Assembly (NCBI GenBank): GCA_036258175.1
Contig: DATAEE010000300.1
Coordinates: forward strand, 1-64,000
Reading direction: 5' to 3'
Length of the DNA: 64,000 bases
Source of the DNA: DATAEE01 sp036258175
GTDB taxonomy: Bacteria; Acidobacteriota; Vicinamibacteria; Vicinamibacterales; 2-12-FULL-66-21
Under the pieces are notes generated by a model, which was not told where the DNA came from, ran no database searches, and was given only the letters and a program-made list of their open reading frames with translations. Position numbers and translations under genes: made by a program. Within the stretch, counting starts at the first letter, position 1. Each line of letters opens with the position of its first letter. Positions 48,311 to 54,626 of the stretch are shown here, one piece after another.

Positions 48311-49704
48311 CCGAGGCCTCCTAAACGCCTTGCTTTCAAGAGTATCACGCTTGCGGCGGGCTCCGTGACCCGAAAATCCTCGGCCACGGTCTGGCCCACG
48401 ACCCACACAATTCTGTCGTTCCGATCGACGACGAGCGGCAGGCGATCTCGTTCTGCTCGTGCGACTTTCCGGTCAACGAGCAAATCCTGCAGCTTCTTGC
48501 GCCCGCCGAGGCCCAGAGGCCGCAGCGAGTCCCCTGGCCGCCGGCTCCGGACCAACAGCTCCGGGCCCAGCCCCGCGGCCTGGACCGCCACTTCGTGCCC
48601 GCGCGCATCGAGGGTGGCGGCCGCCCCGATGCCCGGTTCCGCCGAGATCAACCAGCCCGCTTCGACGATCTCGACCTCTCCAGGAATAGACAACGAATAC
48701 GCGAAACCGTTCGGCTTTCCAGCCTGCCGCTCCGACGCAGGGCTGATGATGATTTCGGCTCCGCGGCGCTCGACGTGCACACCGGGCAGATCCAACGCCT
48801 GGCCCGGCTCGAGCCCCAGCACCGCATCGACGTGCTCGAACCCGGCGAACCCGGCGTCCTCGACCTCGACCAGCACGCCACGGACGATGCGCCGCGCCAG
48901 CGGCGCCGGGGCCTGATGGAGCGCCGCCGCGTCGAGCCTGGTGTGTGCGCCGTCTTTACTTAAGACGACGGAAGGGGCCAGTTCGATTGCAGACTTTTCG
49001 AGCCAGGCCTCTTCGTCGCGGGCCAGGTCGGCTTCGCGCGCGAGCACGTTGACGACGCCGGGCGAAAAACGCTCGCTGAGAAAAGGGATGAGCTCGTGGC
49101 GGATGCGATTTCGTGGAATCCCCACGTCGGCATTCGACTGGTCCTCGCGCCAGTCGAGACGGTGTTCGGCGAGGTACGCCATGACGTCGGCACGGGTCGC
49201 ATCGAGCAGCGGCCGCACGGTCGCGCCGGCCCGCGGATGGATACCGCCGAGGCCGCGCGGCCCCGCGCCGCGCAGAAGACGGAGGAGGAACGTCTCGGCC
49301 TGATCGTTCCGCGTGTGCCCGACCGCGAGGCGGTCCGCGGCCAGACGCTCGGCGGCGCGTCCGAAGAACTCGTAGCGCGCGCGGCGGCCGGCCGCCTCGA
49401 TCGAAACACCCCACTCGCGTGCCAGCGCGCCGACGTCCGCAGATTCGACGTCGATTGGAACCCCAATCGCCGCGGCGACGCCGCGGCAGAATCGTTCGTC
49501 TGCCTCGGCCGCTTCGCCGCGAAGTCTGTGGTTGAAGTGAACGAGGCCAGCGAGCGTGAACTCACCGGCGCGCTGGAGCTCGTTCAGGACGTGGGCGAGA
49601 GCAACCGAGTCGGGCCCGCCGGAGATCGCCGCGGCTACGCGCGACCCGCGCGGGATCAGATCATGACGCCGAATCGTCCGCAGGACGCGGTCCGTAAGCA
49701 CCAC
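48307..49704 (-). CDS. tilS: tRNA(Ile)-lysidine synthetase
   Basis: Converts C34 to lysidine in tRNA-Ile2 (CAU) so that it reads AUA; 465 residues. PP-loop AAAISGGPDSVALAHVLNEL (~24-43), NHRLRGEAAEADERFC, VGHTRNDQAETFLLRLLRGAGPRGLGG (split) and RPLLDATRADVMAYL are typical, and a C-terminal domain with RPGDSLRPLGLGGRKKLQDLLVDRKV completes it. GTG start 35 bases after a tRNA-CAU gene on the same strand; the stop overlaps the ftsH start (GTGA). Confidence 0.95.
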   Translation of the reverse strand: MVLTDRVLRTIRRHDLIPRGSRVAAAISGGPDSVALAHVLNELQRAGEFTLAGLVHFNHRLRGEAAEADERFCRGVAAAIGVPIDVESADVGALAREWGVSIEAAGRRARYEFFGRAAERLAADRLAVGHTRNDQAETFLLRLLRGAGPRGLGGIHPRAGATVRPLLDATRADVMAYLAEHRLDWREDQSNADVGIPRNRIRHELIPFLSERFSPGVVNVLAREADLARDEEAWLEKSAIELAPSVVLSKDGAHTRLDAAALHQAPAPLARRIVRGVLVEVEDAGFAGFEHVDAVLGLEPGQALDLPGVHVERRGAEIIISPASERQAGKPNGFAYSLSIPGEVEIVEAGWLISAEPGIGAAATLDARGHEVAVQAAGLGPELLVRSRRPGDSLRPLGLGGRKKLQDLLVDRKVARAERDRLPLVVDRNDRIVWVVGQTVAEDFRVTEPAASVILLKARRLGGLG

Positions 49705-49739
49705 ATCACCCGATCGTCCATCGCAGATCGCCGAAAGAT

Positions 49740-49816
49740 TGGTGCCGGTGCAGGGACTTGAACCCCGGACACTGCGGATATGAGCCGCATGCTCTAACCA
49801 ACTGAGCTACACCGGC
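49740..49816 (-). tRNA. tRNA with CAU anticodon (probably elongator tRNA-Met; tRNA-Ile2 possible), CCA encoded
   Basis: 77-nt cloverleaf: acceptor GCCGGTG/CACCGGC, D arm GCTC-AGTTGGTTA-GAGC, anticodon stem TGCGG/CCGCA around CTCATAT (anticodon CAT), T arm CCGGG-GTTCAAG-TCCCTG region, discriminator A and genomic CCA. It lacks the initiator's unpaired first base. The adjacent tilS acts on CAU tRNA-Ile2, so identity should be checked; the stem resembles Met more. Confidence 0.9.
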
Positions 49817-49826
49817 AGGAACCCCT

Positions 49827-49833
49827 TATTATA
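49827..49833. promoter_or_regulatory. Divergent -10 boxes for the tRNA and the small basic protein gene
   Basis: On the minus strand TATAAT (49828-49833) lies 11 bases before the tRNA 5' end. On the plus strand TATTAT (49827-49832) lies 32 bases before ATG 49865. Confidence 0.5.
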
Positions 49834-49864
49834 GCGGCAATCTTTCAGACTGGAGGCGAGCGGC

Positions 49865-50185
49865 ATGCCGAGAGAGGCCAACCTGTTCCGGATCACCGGT
49901 GGCTCACCGTCGCGCGCGCTCAAACGGGTCGCGAACATCCCCCCGAGCTGGATCGCACGCGCGCGAAAGGCGCGCAAGGCGCGAGAACCGCAGGTCGCGA
50001 AGGCCCTGCAGAAAGCGTCGCGGCTGCGCCGTCGCCGACCGAACGCGCGGGCCGCGATCCGAAACGCGGAAATGGAACTGCGCGCGCTGCTCCGCGAGTG
50101 GGAGGTCGCGTACCAGAAGCAGTGCTTCTACTACGGCATAAGGGCGTTGCTCGAGATTGGGAGGAAGGGCAAAACCAGCTTGTGA
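49865..50185 (+). CDS. Small basic hypothetical protein
   Basis: 106 residues, not recognised. Very rich in Arg, Lys and Ala: a Ser/Arg start, PPSWIARARKARKARE, then two predicted alpha helices (KALQKASRLRRRR and AAIRNAEMELRALLREWEVAYQKQCFYYGIRALLEI). GGAGG lies 8 bases before the ATG and a TATTAT -10 is in place, which supports real expression. Charge and helicity suggest nucleic-acid or ribosome binding, but that is a guess. The 3' end is one base from the convergent oxidase gene. Confidence 0.6.
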   Translation: MPREANLFRITGGSPSRALKRVANIPPSWIARARKARKAREPQVAKALQKASRLRRRRPNARAAIRNAEMELRALLREWEVAYQKQCFYYGIRALLEIGRKGKTSL

Positions 50186-50186
50186 G

Positions 50187-51413
50187 TTACCAGCGGCCCC
50201 GATCGACGACGTAGTCGGATCCGATGCGCGAGATCGCCGGCGTGCCGGCCTGGCGCATGACGAGGACGAGCTCGCGGCCCAGGATGTCGAGCACCTTCTC
50301 GACGCCCGGCTGACCGAACGCCGCGAGTCCCCAGACGTACGGACGGCCGATGCAGACCGCCGTCGCGCCGAGCGCGAGCGCTTTGAACACGTCGGTCCCG
50401 CGCCTGAACCCGCTGTCGATGAGGACCGGCACCTTGCCACCCGCGCCTTCGAGGACCTCTCGCAGGCACTCGATTGACCCGCGCTGACTGTCTTCAGCGC
50501 GCCCACCGTGGTTGGACACGATGATGCCGTCGACGCCACGCTCGACCGCCATCTGCGCGTCCTCGCGCGTGACCAGTCCTTTCAGGACGAGCTTCATGCG
50601 CGTGCGATCTTTGATCCGGCTGACGAAGTCCCAGCTCCACACGTGCGGCGTCAGCCTCGTCGCCTTCGACACGTCGAGCCCCGAGAACATTGGGCGCGCA
50701 AGCTGAGAGCGATCCCATGGCAGCGTGTGGCAGACCTTGCACTCCCGGGTGTCCTGCCGCTTGTATCGCTCGACCGTCTCGCGGTTGTTGTCCACATTGT
50801 CAACCGTGAGGACGAGAACCGGGCAGCCCGCCTTTTCGGCACGCTCGATGAGCGCCTCGGTGATGATCCAGTGGTCTGTCGGATAGAGCTGATACCAGAC
50901 CGGCTCGCCCCTCGCTTCGTTGACCGGTTCGACCGCGGTGGAAGAGACGGTCGACAGGATTTGCAGATGCCGCTTCGCGCGCGCCGCGCGCGCGACCGCG
51001 AGCTCTCCTTCGGCGTGGAACGCCTTCTGACTGCTGACTGGCGCCAGGACAATCGGCGTGTCGTACGTGACGCCGAAGATCGTGACCGACGTGTCCACTT
51101 TGCCGACGTCGACGAGGCGGCGGACCCGCAGCTGATATCGGCCGAATGCGTCCCGGTTCGCCCGCACGGTAGCGTCATCGTCAGTCCCGGTCGCTAGGTA
51201 GCCGAAGTGCGCGGGCGGCAGTTTCTGTTTTGCGGCCGCTTCGAAGTCGAGCACGTTGAGCGCTTGATCGAGCGACGCGATCACAGCCTCGGCCTGCTGA
51301 AGGGAACCGAGCAGCGGAGGGAGTCCGTTGGCGCGGGCGGCCCACGCGGCGAGCGGGCTCGCCGCCATGAAGCGGAGGAAGCGACGGCGGGCGACCGCGC
51401 CGTCTCTCGTCAT
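50187..51413 (-). CDS. Tat-exported FMN-dependent alpha-hydroxyacid oxidase
   Basis: 408 residues. A twin-arginine signal (ARRRFLRFMAASPLAAWA) precedes an FMN TIM barrel of the lactate/glycolate oxidase family. YLATGTDDDATVRANRDAF, PIVLAPVSSQKAFHAEGELAVARAA (split), QLYPTDHWIITEALI, KLVLKGLVTREDAQMAVERGVDGIIVSNHGG (split; catalytic His in SNHGGR), and LIDSGFRRGTDVFKALALGATAVCIGRPY (split) cover the FMN and substrate sites. Many relatives are cytoplasmic or membrane-bound; export here suggests oxidation of a 2-hydroxy acid in the periplasm. The start is ATG 51413, overlapping the upstream stop (ATGA). Confidence 0.9.
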   Translation of the reverse strand: MTRDGAVARRRFLRFMAASPLAAWAARANGLPPLLGSLQQAEAVIASLDQALNVLDFEAAAKQKLPPAHFGYLATGTDDDATVRANRDAFGRYQLRVRRLVDVGKVDTSVTIFGVTYDTPIVLAPVSSQKAFHAEGELAVARAARAKRHLQILSTVSSTAVEPVNEARGEPVWYQLYPTDHWIITEALIERAEKAGCPVLVLTVDNVDNNRETVERYKRQDTRECKVCHTLPWDRSQLARPMFSGLDVSKATRLTPHVWSWDFVSRIKDRTRMKLVLKGLVTREDAQMAVERGVDGIIVSNHGGRAEDSQRGSIECLREVLEGAGGKVPVLIDSGFRRGTDVFKALALGATAVCIGRPYVWGLAAFGQPGVEKVLDILGRELVLVMRQAGTPAISRIGSDYVVDRGRW

Positions 51414-52360
51414 TCCGAAACCTCCTCGACGAGCGCCGCCGCGAGCAACGGGAGCATGATCTCGTGGTGACCCGTGAGTGAAAACCCGCGACCCGTCCCG
51501 GCCACGGGGCGCGTGACCACGTTGGTCTGCGGCCGATAGAGCCGGACGAAATCGAGGTTGACCGTCGTCAGGCCCGCGAGCGGGATCCCTCGGTTGCGTG
51601 CAAGTGCGACCGCCTTGAGGAACACCTCCGGCAGGACTACGGCGGACCCGCAATTCAGATACACCCCGCGCTCGAGACGCGCAACGTTCGCGACGAAGTG
51701 GCGGAAATCTCTGAGGCTGCCCTCGCCCAGCGCCGCACCAGACGCGGAGGCGTGCATGTGGATGATGTCCGTGCCCAGCGCGACGTGGACGGTGACCGGC
51801 ACGCTGAGGCGCGCCGCGGACGCGAGGATGCTGCGATCGGCAAAGCGCGGCTTCGTGTCCGCGAGGTGGCGCGCCACCGCCTGTCCGATCCCCAGCCCGG
51901 CCTGAACGCCGCGCGTGATCGCTTCATTCAGGCCGCGCCCGGTCTCCTCCGCCATGCCGAAGCGGCCGGGACCCAGCGATTCGTCGACATCCTCGGACGT
52001 TCCACCGGCCATCGCAATTTCGAAGTCGTGGATCACGCCCGCGCCGTTGAGCGCGATCGCCGATACGAATCCCCGGTCCATCAGATCAATGAGGATTGGA
52101 GCCAGACCGGTTTTGATGACATGCGCGCCCAGCCCCCAGACAATGCCGGCCTCATTCTTTCTGGCGTGCGTGAGCGCGTCGACGACCGCGCGGAAATCCC
52201 GGGCGGCGAGCATGCGCGGCAGCGACTCGACCCACCCGCGCATGCCGCTGGCAGGCAAATACGGCTTCGCAAAATCCTCCACCCGCGCCTTGCTGGTGCG
52301 TGAAGCCAATGGATAGGTGCGCACACCGGAGAGATCGAATTCGTCGTATGGGAACGCCAT
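51410..52360 (-). CDS. Conserved protein, possibly deoxyhypusine-synthase-like
   Basis: 316 residues. The stretch IVWGLGAHVIKTGLAPILIDLMDRGFVSAIALNGAGVIHDFEIAMAGGTSEDVDESL (residues ~73-129, given here in parts: GLGAHVIKTGLAP, ALNGAGVIHDFEIA, GGTSEDV) has a Rossmann-like alternation and Gly-rich turns that recall deoxyhypusine synthase relatives, but the catalytic Lys region is not identifiable by eye. The remainder, with VTVHVALGTDIIHMH, is well conserved in appearance. Coupled to the FMN oxidase gene (ATGA overlap) and 20 bases after queA. Function unknown. Confidence 0.65.
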   Translation of the reverse strand: MAFPYDEFDLSGVRTYPLASRTSKARVEDFAKPYLPASGMRGWVESLPRMLAARDFRAVVDALTHARKNEAGIVWGLGAHVIKTGLAPILIDLMDRGFVSAIALNGAGVIHDFEIAMAGGTSEDVDESLGPGRFGMAEETGRGLNEAITRGVQAGLGIGQAVARHLADTKPRFADRSILASAARLSVPVTVHVALGTDIIHMHASASGAALGEGSLRDFRHFVANVARLERGVYLNCGSAVVLPEVFLKAVALARNRGIPLAGLTTVNLDFVRLYRPQTNVVTRPVAGTGRGFSLTGHHEIMLPLLAAALVEEVSE

Positions 52361-52380
52361 GGCGGTTGCGGAAGAATACC

Positions 52381-53418
52381 TCAGAGAATGAGCATCGCGT
52401 CACCGTAGCTATAGAAACGGTACCGCCGCTCGATCGCCTCGAGATATGTCGCGAGAATCAGCTCGCGCCCCGCAAACGCTGACACCAACATCAAGAGGGA
52501 TGACCGTGGAAGGTGAAAATTTGTCAGGAGCGCGCCCACGATCTTGAACGTATGGCCCGGATGAATGAAGAGGGTCGTGCTTCCGCGTCCGGGCTCGACG
52601 CGTCCGCTGGACCCGGCAGACTCCAGTGCCCTGGTCGTCGTCGTGCCCACTGCGACGACGCGGCGTCGCTCGTCCAGCGCGCGATTCATGGTCGCCGCCG
52701 CTACCGATGAAATCTCGAACGCTTCGGGATCGACTTCGTGCGCTTCGACATCCTCGGTTCGTACCGGCTTGAAGGTTCCATAACCGACGTGCAGCGTGAC
52801 CGCGACGCGCTCCACGCCGCGCGCGGCCACACGATCGAGGAGATCGGGTGTGAAGTGCAGCCCGGCGGTCGGTGCCGCGACCGATCCGCGCGCTCGCGCG
52901 TAGACAGTCTGATACCGCTCGCGATCCTCCGGACGATCCTCGCGCTTGATGTAGGGCGGCAGTGGCACATGCCCGAGCTCGTCGACGCGCTCGTCGATCC
53001 CGGCACCGTCCTCCGTCCAAAGCCGAATCGTCCGCCGGCCGTGGAAGCGGCGTTCGAGGACTTCGACGTGCAACTCGCGTGGCGCGGTGCCGAACGCGAC
53101 GCGTGAGCCTTCGCGCAGCTTCTGGCCCGGGTGCATCAGCGCGTCCCAGCGATCGCCCTCGAGTCGTCCGACCAGCAGGCACTCCACGGCGCCGCCGCTT
53201 GGCACGCGGCGTCCCAGCAGCCGCGCGGGAAAGACGCGCGTGTCGTTGACCGCGAGAACGTCGCCGGCCCGCAGCCATTCGGGCAGATCCGCTATGGAGG
53301 CATGCGTCCGCTCGCCCCTCGCGCGGTCGAGCATGAGCAATCGTGACTCGCCGCGCACCGCCGGCTCCTGCGCGACGAGCTCGGCCGGCAAGTCAAAATC
53401 AAAGTCCGAGACCTTCAT
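52381..53418 (-). CDS. queA: S-adenosylmethionine:tRNA ribosyltransferase-isomerase
   Basis: Adds the cyclopentene precursor to preQ1-tRNA in queuosine synthesis; 345 residues. FDLPAELVAQEPAVRGESRLLML (split) at the N-terminus, GDVLAVNDTRVFPARLLGRR, PPYIKREDRPEDRERYQTVYA (split), GSVAAPTAGLHFTPDLLDR and TLFIHPGHTFKIVGALLTNFHLPRSSLLMLVSAFAG (split) are diagnostic. Divergent from the AI-2E permease with ~20 bases between. Works in the same pathway as queC in this window. Confidence 0.96.
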   Translation of the reverse strand: MKVSDFDFDLPAELVAQEPAVRGESRLLMLDRARGERTHASIADLPEWLRAGDVLAVNDTRVFPARLLGRRVPSGGAVECLLVGRLEGDRWDALMHPGQKLREGSRVAFGTAPRELHVEVLERRFHGRRTIRLWTEDGAGIDERVDELGHVPLPPYIKREDRPEDRERYQTVYARARGSVAAPTAGLHFTPDLLDRVAARGVERVAVTLHVGYGTFKPVRTEDVEAHEVDPEAFEISSVAAATMNRALDERRRVVAVGTTTTRALESAGSSGRVEPGRGSTTLFIHPGHTFKIVGALLTNFHLPRSSLLMLVSAFAGRELILATYLEAIERRYRFYSYGDAMLIL

Positions 53419-53438
53419 GTAAGATGCGGAACGTTAGC

Positions 53439-54587
53439 ATGGCCGAGCCGACCACGCCGGCGCCGGACGCGCAAGAACCGTCGCCCATCACCATCGACGC
53501 GCCCGTCAGTATCCGCAGCGCCGCGCTCACCGCGATTCTCGTTCTCGCGACGATCTTCCTGCTGCAGTACGCGCGGCAGGTGCTCATCCCGATCGTCCTG
53601 GCGGTTCTCATCAGCTACATGCTGACGCCGATCGTCAGCTGGCTGCACCGGGTGAAGATTCCCCCGTTCATCGGCGCGATCGCCGCTGTCGCCATGCTCG
53701 TCGCGGCGCTCGCCGCCTCTGTCTGGTCGGTCTCGGACGACGCGATCCGGATTGTCGAAGATCTTCCGCGAGCCGCGCGTCAGATGCGCGCGACGATTCG
53801 CCAGCAGCGCCTCGGCCGCGCCGACACACCGTTCGAGAAGGTCCAGGAAGCGGCGAAGGAGATAGAAAAAGCGGCGGCCGAAGCATCAGCGACTCCGACG
53901 GCGCCCAGCGGCGTCCAGCGGGTGCAGGTCGTCGAACCGGCGTTCCGCGCCGATTATCTGTGGTGGGGTTCGATCGGAGTCGTGGGATTCGCGGGCGAGC
54001 TGACGATGATCCTGTTCCTCGTGTATTTCCTGTTGGCCACCGGCGACCTCTACAAGCGCAAACTCGTCAAGATCGGCGGCGACACGCTCAGCCGTAAGAA
54101 AGTCACCGTCCAGATTCTGGATGACATCAACCAGCAAATCGAAAACTACCTGATCACGCTGCTCGCGACGAGCGCGCTCGTGGCCGCGCTCACGTCGGTC
54201 GCGCTCTGGTGGCTCGGGCTACGGGAGTGGCTGTTCTGGGGCATCGTGTCGGGCGTCCTCAACACGATTCCCTACTTCGGGCCGGTCATTGTCAGCGGCG
54301 CATTGTTCGTCGTCGGCTACCTCCAGTTCCAGGCGTTCGGTCCATCATTTCTGGTGTCGGCCGTTGCGCTCGTGATTACGTCGCTCGAAGGCTGGCTGCT
54401 GACCCCCGTGCTCATGGGGCGCGCCGCGCGCATGAACCCGGTCGCGATCTTCGTCGGCCTGCTGTTCTGGAGCTGGGTCTGGGGCGCGTGGGGCGTCATT
54501 CTCGCGGTCCCGATGATGATGATGTTCAAGGCGATCTGTGACCGCGTCGAGGATCTCCAGCCTGTCGCAGAGCTCATTGGAGACTAG
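53439..54587 (+). CDS. AI-2E family transporter (PerM/TqsA-like)
   Basis: 382-residue membrane protein. Eight hydrophobic segments: two at ~27-65, one at ~75-95, then a long amphipathic soluble part (~100-170, Ala/Glu/Lys-rich), and the rest from ~178. The C-terminal half shows GIVSGVLNTIPYFGPVIVSGALF and VGLLFWSWVWGAWGVILAVPMMMMFK (split), typical of the family. Members export small signals or ions; the substrate here is unknown. ATG 53439 is chosen, but ATG 53424 is in frame. Its stop codon lies in the decamer array. Confidence 0.88.
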   Translation: MAEPTTPAPDAQEPSPITIDAPVSIRSAALTAILVLATIFLLQYARQVLIPIVLAVLISYMLTPIVSWLHRVKIPPFIGAIAAVAMLVAALAASVWSVSDDAIRIVEDLPRAARQMRATIRQQRLGRADTPFEKVQEAAKEIEKAAAEASATPTAPSGVQRVQVVEPAFRADYLWWGSIGVVGFAGELTMILFLVYFLLATGDLYKRKLVKIGGDTLSRKKVTVQILDDINQQIENYLITLLATSALVAALTSVALWWLGLREWLFWGIVSGVLNTIPYFGPVIVSGALFVVGYLQFQAFGPSFLVSAVALVITSLEGWLLTPVLMGRAARMNPVAIFVGLLFWSWVWGAWGVILAVPMMMMFKAICDRVEDLQPVAELIGD

Positions 54588-54626
54588 GTTCGAGAGGGTT
54601 CGAGAGGGTTCGAGGAGGTTGGTGGA
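54587..54626. repeat. Four decamers GGTTCGAGAG bridging two genes
   Basis: Units at 54587, 54597, 54607 and 54617. The array begins in the permease stop codon and the variant third unit supplies GAGGAGG, a strong Shine-Dalgarno 7 bases before the M14 gene ATG. The complementary unit forms 30580-30639 in dacB. Confidence 0.85.

Noticed and set aside
32341..53418. QueC and QueA as part of a 7-deazaguanine DNA-modification (dpd) island
   Set aside because: The genes are 19 kb apart, in housekeeping contexts, and no DpdA, helicase or restriction gene is near. Queuosine tRNA modification explains both.
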